Origin: Chelatococcus sp.
Lineage (GTDB): Bacteria > Pseudomonadota > Alphaproteobacteria > Rhizobiales > Beijerinckiaceae
DNA length: 18,041 nucleotides
Direction: 5' to 3'
NCBI GenBank assembly: GCA_003248805.1
Contig: QFQY01000077.1
Coordinates: 1 to 18,041, forward strand
Shown: piece by piece, positions 7,431-14,544 of the stretch
How the letters are laid out: the number at the start of each line of letters is the position of its first letter
Position numbering within the stretch: the first letter of the stretch is position 1
Program-made: the position numbers and the translations under genes
The notes under the pieces: model-generated
The model's database searches: none
What the model was told of the DNA's origin: nothing
The model's input: the letters and a program-made list of their open reading frames with translations, nothing else

Positions 7431-8488
7431 CAGAACGCCCTCCTGCTGCGCAAGACGAGCCAGACGAAGAAGGGCACGCCGATCAGCGATGTCACGATGC
7501 CGATGGGCACGATCGCGCCGGGCACCACCGTCTTGCTGGCGATCGAGGCGCCGGACAGAAGCAGGGCGCCGAACAGCGCCGACGCCGGCAGCAGGCCGCG
7601 CTGATCCTCGCCGACCAGCATCCGCGCGATATGCGGAGCGACCAGCCCGACGAAGCCGATCGTGCCGACGAAGGCGACGGCGACGCCCGTCAACGCCGAG
7701 ACGATCGCGAAGGAGCGCATCCGCAGGCGATCGACATCGACGCCCAGTCCCCTCGCCCGCTCGTCGCCGAGCTTCAGCGCCGTCAGCCGCCAGGCGTCGA
7801 GCAGCAGAAGGGGCATCGCCGCGGCGAGCACGGCGAGGATGATCCAGAGCTTCGACCAGCTCGCCTTCTGAAGAGAGCCGAACAGCCAGAACACGATCTG
7901 CTGCAAGGCCTCGGGCGAGGCGACGAATTGCAGCAGCGCCAGCAGCGCCTGAAACAGGAAGAGCAGGGCGATGCCGCCGAGCACCAGCATCTCCGGAGAG
8001 GCGCCACGCAGGCTGCCGATGCCGTAGACCCCCGCGCAGGCGAGGCCGGCGAACAGGAACGCCATCCCCGGAATCGCCCACGCCTCCGGCAGCGGCAGCG
8101 CCACGCCGAGCACGATGACCAGCGCCGCCCCGAACCCCGCGCCGGCCGAGACGCCGAGCGTGTAGCTCGAGGCCAGCGGGTTGTTGAGGATCGTCTGCAT
8201 GATGCCTCCGGAGAGGCCCAGAGCCGCGCCGACCGCCAGCGCGACGAAGGCGATCGGCAGGCGGATCGACCAGACGATCGCATCCACCGTTCGGTCCTGC
8301 GCGAGGCCGGCGACGGACTGCGCCACGGCACCGAGCGGCAGCATGGCCGGGCCGGTCGCCACGTCGACGATCAGGGTGGCGGCAAGCGCCACCGCCCCTG
8401 CCGCGAGGACCGCCCTCCTCTTCCAGGCGAGGCGGGCATAGAGGGCGGCGATGCCGCCCTCCGGAGAGGTCGCGACCGTCGCACTCAT
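7427..8488 (-). CDS. FecCD/BtuC-type ABC transporter permease
   Basis: A 353-residue inner-membrane permease of the FecCD family, with about nine to ten transmembrane helices. Family signatures include LGLSGGIMQTILNNPLASSYTLG (the stretch around residues 90-112), GVSAGAGFGAALV and, near the C-terminus, FVGTIGFVGLVAPHIARMLVGED, where the ATPase coupling helix lies. These type II importers work as homodimers carrying metal complexes, corrinoids or haem. The start at 8488 overlaps the stop of the preceding binding protein (ATGA, stop at 8485-8487), and its own stop overlaps the ATPase GTG. The three genes are therefore translationally coupled. Substrate is not readable from the permease; the copper-linked neighbours are the main clue. 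Confidence 0.92.
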   Translation of the reverse strand: MSATVATSPEGGIAALYARLAWKRRAVLAAGAVALAATLIVDVATGPAMLPLGAVAQSVAGLAQDRTVDAIVWSIRLPIAFVALAVGAALGLSGGIMQTILNNPLASSYTLGVSAGAGFGAALVIVLGVALPLPEAWAIPGMAFLFAGLACAGVYGIGSLRGASPEMLVLGGIALLFLFQALLALLQFVASPEALQQIVFWLFGSLQKASWSKLWIILAVLAAAMPLLLLDAWRLTALKLGDERARGLGVDVDRLRMRSFAIVSALTGVAVAFVGTIGFVGLVAPHIARMLVGEDQRGLLPASALFGALLLSGASIASKTVVPGAIVPIGIVTSLIGVPFFVWLVLRSRRAFW

Positions 8489-9597
8489 GGCTTCAACGCC
8501 AGCATCCAGGTGCCGCTATAGGCTACGGGCAGGTACTTCTCGTGATAGGCGCGGAAGGAGGCTTCCGGATCGACGTCTGCGAAGGCCTGCGGATACAGCC
8601 GCTTGCCGATGTACTGCATCGCCACGAAGTCGAAGAGCGAGCGGCTCAGCCCGTGCTCGATCGCGTTGACATTGCCTGTCCTGACCGCCGTCAGATCGGC
8701 CCATCCGGCTCGCCCCGCATAGGGCGCAAGCGAAGCGCGCGTCTGCTCCGGCGCCATATCATACCACGTCTTCACCGCCTTGGGCTTGTTGGCCCAGGAC
8801 GAGCCGGCGATGAAGATCGCCTCCGGGTCGGCCGCGATCACGGCCTCGGGATTCATGCGGCCCGACGCGCCGGCGAGCTTGCCGACCGCGATGTTCTGGC
8901 TCCCCAGCAGGGTGAGGATCTTGCCCCACATCGTGGTGGCGTAGCTGACGCCCATGGTCTCCGCGCCGTCCGGCCCGACCTCGACATAGGTGCGCGGCTT
9001 GCGGGGGACGGCGGCCTTGGCGACACGGGCGAGCACATCGCGGTACTGGCGCTCGTAGAAGGTGGCGAGTTCCTCCGCTCTCTCCTCGGAGCCGGTGATC
9101 TTGCCGAGCGCGCGCGTGGAGGCGAGATGGCGCTCCAGGATCTGGGCGTTGTAGTCGATGACGACGATCGGAATCCCCGCCGCCTCGATGCGCTCCCGCT
9201 CGCTGCCCAGCGCCGTGTACATCCAATCCGCCAGGAGGAAGACGTCGGGCTTCAGCGCGATCAGCTTTTCCGCGCTGAAGCTGCCATCCTCGATCAACCC
9301 GATATCGGGCATCGCCGCGAGGTTCGGCACGACCGCAGTGTAGCGCTTGAAGATCGCCGGTCGCCAGCCTTCCCAGGCCGTACGCGAGATGCCGACGACC
9401 TTCTGCCACCCCCCGACGCCCGCTACGGCGGTGAACTCCTCGAAATTGAAATTCACCACGAGGCGGCGCGCGGGAAGCTCGACCGTGACCTTGCGCCCGA
9501 GCGCGTCGACGACTTCGGTCGGCGCGGCCGACGCCGCGACAGAGCCCAGCAAGAGACCCGCGGCGACGAGAAGCGCCCTGAGGCGACGGACCATCAT
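8485..9597 (-). CDS. FecB/BtuF-like ABC substrate-binding protein, copy 1 (proximal to the permease)
   Basis: A 370-residue periplasmic binding protein of the iron-complex/B12 type. The signal peptide covers about residues 1-25 (RRLRALLVAAGLLLGSVAASA, cleavage before APTE). Mature landmarks are VVDALGRKVTVELPARR, FNFEEFTAVAGVGGWQKVVG and AAGIPIVVIDYNAQILERHL, then a long backbone helix and the C-terminal lobe ending YHEKYLPVAYSGTWML. Two ATGs are present, at 9597 and 9594. GGAG spacing favours the second slightly, so 369 residues is also possible. It is about two-thirds identical to the next binding protein upstream in the operon, a tandem duplication. Its FNFEEF segment, where many FecB proteins have a plain L-x-E turn, marks a distinct subfamily. 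Ligand unknown. Confidence 0.9.
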   Translation of the reverse strand: MMVRRLRALLVAAGLLLGSVAASAAPTEVVDALGRKVTVELPARRLVVNFNFEEFTAVAGVGGWQKVVGISRTAWEGWRPAIFKRYTAVVPNLAAMPDIGLIEDGSFSAEKLIALKPDVFLLADWMYTALGSERERIEAAGIPIVVIDYNAQILERHLASTRALGKITGSEERAEELATFYERQYRDVLARVAKAAVPRKPRTYVEVGPDGAETMGVSYATTMWGKILTLLGSQNIAVGKLAGASGRMNPEAVIAADPEAIFIAGSSWANKPKAVKTWYDMAPEQTRASLAPYAGRAGWADLTAVRTGNVNAIEHGLSRSLFDFVAMQYIGKRLYPQAFADVDPEASFRAYHEKYLPVAYSGTWMLALKP

Positions 9598-9637
9598 ATT
9601 CTCCGTGACGTTGAAATCGGGATTTCAGGAAGGGGCA

Positions 9638-9660
9638 CAGCCGCAAATCCGAAGCGGCTG
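9638..9660 (-). other. 7-bp hairpin between the two binding-protein genes
   Basis: CAGCCGC (9638-9644) pairs with GCGGCTG (9654-9660) around a 9-base loop, in the 87-base gap between the two paralogous binding-protein genes. There is no T-run on the minus strand, so it is unlikely to be a full terminator. Such hairpins often protect upstream mRNA ends and could raise the level of the upstream binding protein. Confidence 0.35.
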
Positions 9661-9684
9661 CGCGGATCGACCGGGAGCCCCGGC

Positions 9685-10812
9685 TCAGGGTCTCAGCGTC
9701 AGCATCCAGGTGCCGCCGAAGGCGATCGGCAGGTACTTCTCGTGATAGGCCTTGAAGTTGGCGACCGGGTCGATGTCGGCGAACTGCTCGGGATAGAGCC
9801 GCTTGGCGAGGTACTGCATTGCCGTGAAATCGTAGAGCGTGCGGGCGAGGCCGTGCTCGATCGCATTGATCTCGCCGGCCCTGACGGCCTTGATGTCGGC
9901 CCAGCCCGGCCGCTCCGCATAGGGTTTCAGGCTCGCGCGGGTCTCCTCCGGCGCGACGTCGTAGCCGGTGCGCACCGCCCTGGTCTTGCCGACCCAGGAG
10001 GACGAGGCGAAGAGGATCAGGTCCGGATTGCCGGCGATCACCGCCTCGGCGTTGAGCGGTCCCCAGGGCCCCGGAATCTTGCCCGTGGCGAGGTTGTTCG
10101 CGCCGAGCGCGGTGACGATCGCACCCCACATGGTGTTGTTGTAGGTGTTGCCGATGGTGTCGGCCCCGTCGCGTCCGAGTTCGACATAGACCGTCTTCGT
10201 CGGCGCTCCCGCCGCCTTGGCCCGGGCCACCCGCTCCAGAATGTCCCTGTACTGGCGCTCGTAGAGGCTCGCGAGCTCTTCGGCGCGCCCCTCCTGCCCC
10301 ATGACCTTGCCGAGGGCGCGCGTCGAGGCGAGATGGCGGTCCAGGAGCTGGGCGTTGTAGTCGATGACGACGACCGGAATGCCGGCGGCCTCGATCTGCC
10401 CCATCTGCGTCTTCGCGGATTTATAGCCCCAGTCCGACATCAGCAGCACATCGGGCTTCAGCCCGATCACCTTCTCGGCGCTGAAGCTGTTGTCGTCGGT
10501 GTGGCCGATGTCCGGCATGGCGGCGAGGTTCGGGATCACGGCCTTGTAGCGATCGAAGATGAGCGGCCGCCAGCCTTCCCACGGGGCGCGCGAGATGCCG
10601 ACCACCTTGCGCCAGCCCTCGACCCCGGCGACCGCGGTGAACTCCTCGAAGTTGAAATTCACGGCGAGCCGCTTCACGGGCAGGTCGACGGTGACCTTCC
10701 GCCCGACGGCGTCGACGATCTCGGTCGGTGCCGCGAGGGCCGCGACCGAGGAGGCGAGGAGCGCGAACGCTCCCAGGCCCCAGTGCCGGATGCGAGACAT
10801 GATGCGAGGCAT
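9685..10812 (-). CDS. FecB/BtuF-like ABC substrate-binding protein, copy 2
   Basis: A 375-residue periplasmic binding protein, paralogous to the gene directly downstream. I chose the ATG at 10812 because GGAAG lies seven bases upstream; an ATG at 10800 would give 371 residues. The frame stays open far upstream, but that part reads the CopCD gene out of frame. The signal peptide ends before APTEIVDAVGRKVTV. Shared with the paralog are FNFEEFTAVAGVEGWRKVVG, EGWRPLIF, AAMPDIG, VVIDYNAQLLDRHLASTRAL, NAIEHGLAR and YHEKYLPIAFGGTWML. Differences cluster around residues 120-140 and 205-240 (for example SDWGYKSAKTQMGQ versus ADWMYTALGSERER), which may alter ligand choice. It lies 89 bases after CopCD and feeds the same single permease/ATPase pair. 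The family is clear; the ligand is unknown, possibly a copper complex. Confidence 0.9.
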   Translation of the reverse strand: MPRIMSRIRHWGLGAFALLASSVAALAAPTEIVDAVGRKVTVDLPVKRLAVNFNFEEFTAVAGVEGWRKVVGISRAPWEGWRPLIFDRYKAVIPNLAAMPDIGHTDDNSFSAEKVIGLKPDVLLMSDWGYKSAKTQMGQIEAAGIPVVVIDYNAQLLDRHLASTRALGKVMGQEGRAEELASLYERQYRDILERVARAKAAGAPTKTVYVELGRDGADTIGNTYNNTMWGAIVTALGANNLATGKIPGPWGPLNAEAVIAGNPDLILFASSSWVGKTRAVRTGYDVAPEETRASLKPYAERPGWADIKAVRAGEINAIEHGLARTLYDFTAMQYLAKRLYPEQFADIDPVANFKAYHEKYLPIAFGGTWMLTLRP

Positions 10813-10846
10813 GGAGAGGCTTCCTTTCTGTCGCGTGGGGTCCGGT

Positions 10847-10869
10847 GCCGGGCCGTTTCCCGGCCCGGC
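10847..10869 (-). other. Perfect 9-bp GC hairpin between CopCD and the binding proteins
   Basis: GCCGGGCCG (10847-10855), loop TTTCC, CGGCCCGGC (10861-10869) form a perfect stem in the 89-base gap after the CopCD stop. No T-run follows on the minus strand. It may be a partial terminator, or an mRNA-processing or stability element separating CopCD from the transporter genes. Confidence 0.4.
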
Positions 10870-10901
10870 CTCCGCGTTTGGACGGGTGAGGTGGTGGCCG
10901 C

Positions 10902-12491
10902 TCACGGCCTGATCTCGATGGTTTCGGCGAGCCGCAGCATCTCGAAATCCGAGACGAGGATTTCGAGTTCGGCGTTCCAGCGGCCGGGCACGGGCAGGAC
11001 GAGGCCCTCGACGCGCCAGGCCCCGTCGGAGCCCAGCCGGGCCGCCCGCTCGATCGGCTCGATGCCGGCCGTGGGATTGGCGAAGGTGAGGTTCAGCTCC
11101 TTCGCCGGCAGCGGGCCGAACTCGCCGTTCAGCAGCGTCACGGTGACGACGACGGCCCCCGCCCGGCCGGGCGTCACCGTGACGTCCGCCATCGCCTTGA
11201 GCGTGTGGATGTGGACGGAAGCGGGCTGCGCAGCCGCGACGGCGAGGACGCGCGGCGGCGGCGTGAAGCGCCATAGCGCAGCCGTGCCGAAGACGGCGAC
11301 GAGAACCGCGAGCTCGACGAAGATCACCCGCGCCATCGCCAGGGCCGCGAGCGGCTGCCCCGCGCGGCCCCCCAACGTCAGCCGCCAGCGATTGAGGCCG
11401 GCGAGCGCGAAGGCGAAGCCCACGAGCGCGAGCTTCGCGAGCAGCACCCTGCCGTAAGCCGTGTCGAGGAGGGCCGAGGGCTGCTCGACCTGGACGATCG
11501 CGAGGACCAGCCCGCTCGCCAGCAGGGCCGCCACGACGGCGACGATCCCCGTGGAAAAGCGTCTCAGCGCCGCCGAGCCGCCCGGTCCGGGCAGCGCGAC
11601 CGCAAGCGGCAGCAGCGCGCCGGACCAGGCCGCGATGGCGGTCGCATGCAGGAAGACCATCGGCCGCATCAGCACTTGCGGCTGAGCGGCGCTGGCATGG
11701 CCGCTGGCGGCGAGCGCGAGGCCCGCCAGCGCCAGCGAGACGAGCCCCGCCAGCGCGCCGGCTCGCCCGGCGAGCCGCAGAGCGATCAGCGCCACGAGGA
11801 AGGCGCAGGCTGCAATCGCGAGGGTCAACGCATAGCTCGTCGCGAGCGCAGCCCTCCAGACGGCCGGTTGCAGGAAGGCTCCGGCACCGGCGCCCAGCGC
11901 ATCGAGCCCCTGGGTGACGAGCGCCATCGGCAGCGACAGGATGCCCAGCAGGACGATACCCGCCGCGGCTTTCCGAACGCGACCGGAGATGGGGCCGACC
12001 CACGCCATGGAGGCCGCAGCGCCGCAGCCCAGGAACAGCGCGAGGGACAGGCCGAACCGGCTGGCCCAGATCGCCATCCGCACCGAGGGATCGCCGTTGT
12101 CATCGACGGCGGCTGGGCGTCCACCGGGGGCGCCGACGGAGAACAGCACGGAGCCGCCGACGGGGTGCCCGTCCTCGGACACGACGCGCCAGCTCAGGAC
12201 ATGTGTTCCGCGTGCGAGACCGGCCGGTGTCTGGATCTCGACCGTCCGGTCCTTCAGCGCGAAGCGGTCGAGCGCGATCGCATGCCCATCGGGGCCGATC
12301 AGGCGCAGCGCGAGCGGCGAGACCGGCTCGCTGAAGCTGAGGGTCAGCTTGTCCGGCGCAACCGGCAGGACCGATCCATCGGCCGGATGCGCCCCGTTGA
12401 GCGCGGCATGCGCGAAGGCAGCTCCCGACGCAGCTGTCAGCGCGATCAGGAAGGAGAACAGCAACAGAATGCGGTGCAGAGGCGAGGCCAT
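10902..12491 (-). CDS. CopC-CopD fusion copper protein with C-terminal YtkA/FixH-like domain (YcnJ-like)
   Basis: A 529-residue membrane copper protein. The signal peptide ends after AAFA (residue 27), so the mature chain starts with His28 (HAALNGAHPADGS). That N-terminal His, with Asp107 and His109 in SEDGHPVGGS, matches the Cu(II) site of CopC. Residues 28-120 are the CopC beta-sandwich. Residues 140-395 contain about eight transmembrane helices, the CopD part. Residues 415-529 form a periplasmic beta domain like YtkA/FixH. The same three-part layout occurs in Bacillus YcnJ, linked to copper uptake, and like YcnJ it neighbours a YcnI gene (51-base gap). GAGGAG lies seven bases before the ATG. 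The likely role is copper binding and movement across the inner membrane; direction is not provable from sequence. Confidence 0.9.
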   Translation of the reverse strand: MASPLHRILLLFSFLIALTAASGAAFAHAALNGAHPADGSVLPVAPDKLTLSFSEPVSPLALRLIGPDGHAIALDRFALKDRTVEIQTPAGLARGTHVLSWRVVSEDGHPVGGSVLFSVGAPGGRPAAVDDNGDPSVRMAIWASRFGLSLALFLGCGAAASMAWVGPISGRVRKAAAGIVLLGILSLPMALVTQGLDALGAGAGAFLQPAVWRAALATSYALTLAIAACAFLVALIALRLAGRAGALAGLVSLALAGLALAASGHASAAQPQVLMRPMVFLHATAIAAWSGALLPLAVALPGPGGSAALRRFSTGIVAVVAALLASGLVLAIVQVEQPSALLDTAYGRVLLAKLALVGFAFALAGLNRWRLTLGGRAGQPLAALAMARVIFVELAVLVAVFGTAALWRFTPPPRVLAVAAAQPASVHIHTLKAMADVTVTPGRAGAVVVTVTLLNGEFGPLPAKELNLTFANPTAGIEPIERAARLGSDGAWRVEGLVLPVPGRWNAELEILVSDFEMLRLAETIEIRP

Positions 12492-12542
12492 GCGCAGGCT
12501 CCTCGCGGCGGAGGCGCTCTGCGCCCCCCGCCGCCGGAAGGA

Positions 12543-13055
12543 TCACTTGCCGGGGGTCAGCTTCAGGCCGGGCGCCGGGAACTTGTAGTCGTCCGACGAC
12601 TTGCCGGCCGCGGGGACCTCGATCCAGCGCTCGACCCCGCCGCCCTCGCATTCCTGGACGATCGGCACGTAGAGCGTCGTGTCCGCCTTGAGATCCTTGG
12701 TCAGATAGCCGCGCAGAATGAACTCGTCATAGTGCTCGTCGAGCAGCTTCCCTCCGCTCCAGACGACCTCCTTGACGCCCTCCGAGGTCGGCGTGCCGTA
12801 ATAGTCATAGGACTTGGCGAACGGCCCCTTGACGGTCTCGAGGTTCCAGCCCGGCTTCGGAGCCGGCTTCACAGCGATCACGCCCTCCGGAATCTGCACG
12901 CGGACCTTCGTCGTGGCCGCGCCCTTGCAGCCATGCGGCACGCGGATGACGGCCTTATAGGTCGAGCCGACCGGGGCCGACTGGGTCTCGAGGGTGATAT
13001 GCGCGAGCGCAGGGCTTGCTGCGAGTGCCAGCGCGATGGCGAGAGCATACTTCAT
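12543..13055 (-). CDS. YcnI family (DUF1775) periplasmic copper-binding protein
   Basis: A 170-residue exported protein of the YcnI/DUF1775 family. I chose the ATG at 13055 because AGGA lies seven bases upstream and it starts directly with a signal peptide (MKYALAIALALAASPALA). The frame is open for 34 more codons upstream, but that part has no signal character. Cleavage leaves His19 as first residue (HITLETQSAPVG), as needed for the mono-histidine copper brace described for Bacillus YcnI. Trp99 in KEVVWSGG is a candidate for the conserved tryptophan near that site. Cys43 (PHGCKG) and Cys136 (VQECEG) could form a disulfide. It has no obvious C-terminal membrane anchor, unlike Bacillus YcnI. 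It precedes CopCD by 51 bases and probably hands copper to it or to the SCO protein. Confidence 0.9.
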   Translation of the reverse strand: MKYALAIALALAASPALAHITLETQSAPVGSTYKAVIRVPHGCKGAATTKVRVQIPEGVIAVKPAPKPGWNLETVKGPFAKSYDYYGTPTSEGVKEVVWSGGKLLDEHYDEFILRGYLTKDLKADTTLYVPIVQECEGGGVERWIEVPAAGKSSDDYKFPAPGLKLTPGK

Positions 13056-13416
13056 GGGGCTTTCCTCACGATGAACGGGCCGCATTGGCGACCGGGTTGC
13101 GGCGAGCCGAAACGGCGCGCCGGATCGGGACGGGCCCGGCGGGGCGCGAAGCCACACGTCGGAGCACGAGAGGGATGAAAGACGCGCGGCGCGCGGGGGG
13201 CGCCGCAGCCGAGGTCGCCGCGCCGGGCAGTCGCCCTGACCGATCGTGTCCCGGATCTCACCAGCCGAAAGGCAGGTTTCGAAGCGGGCGATGGAGGAGA
13301 GGAAACCGAGCCCGATCGGGCGCTGGCAGCGCGCCGGGACAGCCGGAGGCGCTCACCCGGACCCGCTACAGGCCGGGCACGGCCTTCCCGGTCGCCTCAG
13401 GGCGCCAGCCGGCAGC
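13056..13416. other. 361-base gap between the DUF2946-like gene and ycnI
   Basis: I see no convincing gene. The gap holds a perfect 12-bp palindrome GCCCGATCGGGC at 13310-13321 and several GC-rich partial inverted repeats near 13170-13200. It could contain a separate promoter for the ycnI-CopCD-transporter genes, but no clear -35/-10 pair is visible. Riboswitch-like motifs were looked for by eye and not found. Confidence 0.4.
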
Positions 13417-13833
13417 TCAGGCGAAAGCAGGAGGGGCGCGCGGATTGCCGGGCGAATGGCCTGAGAGATAGCCGACCGGCCGGTCGAGCCGCCTGAAGAA
13501 GGCGATCAGGTCGACGGGGCGCTGCACCAGAACGCGGAACTCCGCCGGAGCAGGCTCCCCGCCGGCGAGCATGGGGCAGCCCGCCGTGCAGCAGCCCTGA
13601 TCGGCATGCGAGCTCTGCTTGTCGTGCCCGGATACCGGAAGGGTTTCGTCCCCGGGAAGGCACAACGCCGCCTCCAGGGAGCGGTCGAAGCTGATGGCGT
13701 TCGCCAAGGCGCCCTGCGCGAGACCCGTGAAGAGGGCCTGCGCCACGAGCAAATAGGCCGCGAGCACCGCGACCCATGACCTGCCTCGTGATGCGCCGTC
13801 GCTCGTCACGCGCGTCCTCCCCATGCCTTCCAT
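13417..13833 (-). CDS. DUF2946-like small His/Cys-rich protein
   Basis: About 138 residues if the ATG at 13833 is used; an ATG at 13824, a GTG at 13809 and a GTG at 13872 are alternatives, and none has an ideal ribosome binding site. A hydrophobic segment, WVAVLAAYLLVAQALFTGLA, forms a signal peptide or anchor. Then comes a putative metal-binding stretch with CLPGDE, SGHDKQSSHADQGCCTAGCP and a Met right after, a cluster of His and Cys typical of DUF2946-like proteins found next to copper genes. The C-terminus is Arg/Pro-rich. It is the first gene of the minus-strand copper block, 361 bases before ycnI. The family assignment is moderate; copper binding is inferred from composition and neighbours. 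The function is unknown. Confidence 0.65.
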   Translation of the reverse strand: MEGMGRTRVTSDGASRGRSWVAVLAAYLLVAQALFTGLAQGALANAISFDRSLEAALCLPGDETLPVSGHDKQSSHADQGCCTAGCPMLAGGEPAPAEFRVLVQRPVDLIAFFRRLDRPVGYLSGHSPGNPRAPPAFA

Positions 13834-13857
13834 ACAGCGGCGGCCGCGCCCTCGACA

Positions 13858-13872
13858 GTGACAAATTGCCAC
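13858..13872. promoter_or_regulatory. Candidate operator: near-perfect palindrome upstream of the copper block
   Basis: GTGACAA-A-TTGCCAC is a 15-base palindrome with six of seven arm pairs matching. It lies 25 bases upstream of the ATG of the first gene in the copper block and in the 105-base gap to the methyltransferase gene. It does not look like the known CueR, CsoR or CopY boxes. Its position suits a repressor or activator site, but no regulator gene adjoins it. If the GTG at 13872 were the real start, the palindrome would be coding. Confidence 0.3.
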
Positions 13873-13938
13873 GATCTCACCGCAGCATCATCTCGCCGAA
13901 GAAAGAGCCCCCTTCCGCCACCGCCCAAGTCCGCGATC

Positions 13939-14544
13939 TCAGCGCCGCCGGAAGACCAGAGCGAGATTATTAGCCGGCATTTCCGTGATCACGGGCGCTT
14001 CGAAGCCGGCGGCCTCGGCCCGCGCCGTCACGACGTCGAGCGCACGCAGCCCCCAGGCCGGGTTGCGCGCCTTCAGGCTCTCGTCGAACGCCTGGTTGCT
14101 CGCCTCGAGCGGGCGGCCGGGGCGGCGATAGGGACCATACAGGAACAGCGGCGCGCCCGCGGGCAGGATCCGCCCGGCTCCGTCGAAGAGCCCTTCCGCC
14201 GCCGCCCAGGGCGCGATGTGGATCATGTTGATGCAGATGACCGCATCGGCGGCCCCGATCGGCCATATGCCCGCCGCATCGAGCCGCAACGGCGGACGGA
14301 TGTTCGAAAGCCCGCTGTCGCCCGACCTGGCCGCGATGCTCGCGAGGGCGCGCTCGTCCGGGTCGCTCGGCTGAAACGACATCCCGGGCAAGGCCGCCGC
14401 GAAGTGCACGACATGCTCGCCAGAGCCGCTGGCGATCTCCAGCACGAGCCCCGAGGCCGGCAGGACCTCTCGCAGTACGGCGAGGATGGGATCGCGGTTG
14501 CGCAGGGCGGAGGGGGCGGAGAGGCGCGTGTCGCTCATGTCCAT
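13939..14544 (-). CDS. DUF938 family SAM-dependent methyltransferase
   Basis: A 201-residue class I methyltransferase of the DUF938 family. The SAM-binding motif I is VLEIASGSGEHVVHFA (residues 34-49), followed by the acidic motif FQPSDPDERALASI and the INMIHIAPW segment (near residue 110) that is diagnostic for DUF938. FLYGPYRRPGRPLEASNQAFDESL is the other conserved stretch. It is a soluble cytoplasmic protein and its biological substrate is unknown. ATGs at 14544 and 14538 are both possible, with weak ribosome binding sites. It reads in the same direction as the copper block but its stop is 105 bases from the first copper gene, so co-transcription is possible without being shown. Confidence 0.88.
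   Translation of the reverse strand: MDMSDTRLSAPSALRNRDPILAVLREVLPASGLVLEIASGSGEHVVHFAAALPGMSFQPSDPDERALASIAARSGDSGLSNIRPPLRLDAAGIWPIGAADAVICINMIHIAPWAAAEGLFDGAGRILPAGAPLFLYGPYRRPGRPLEASNQAFDESLKARNPAWGLRALDVVTARAEAAGFEAPVITEMPANNLALVFRRR

Noticed and set aside
7431..8081. N-terminal extension of the FecE-type ATPase
   Set aside because: The frame is open upstream of the GTG at 7430 but it reads the permease gene out of frame. The AGGAGG placement and the ABC domain start support the short form.
8542..11457. A plus-strand open frame of 971 codons opposite the ABC transporter genes
   Set aside because: It is antisense to two binding proteins and part of CopCD, all with clear family motifs. 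Its protein is Arg/Asp/Gly-rich with no domain character, as expected for a frame kept open by high GC codon bias.
11646..13178. A plus-strand frame of 510 codons across CopCD and YcnI
   Set aside because: It is antisense to two copper genes with good start sites and motifs; composition is typical of GC-rich shadow frames.
13056..13416. Cobalamin or other riboswitch upstream of ycnI and the BtuF-like genes
   Set aside because: Fragments resembling GC-rich riboswitch stems were seen, but the B12-box and core GCCACTG-type elements could not be found on either strand here or at 14980-15090.
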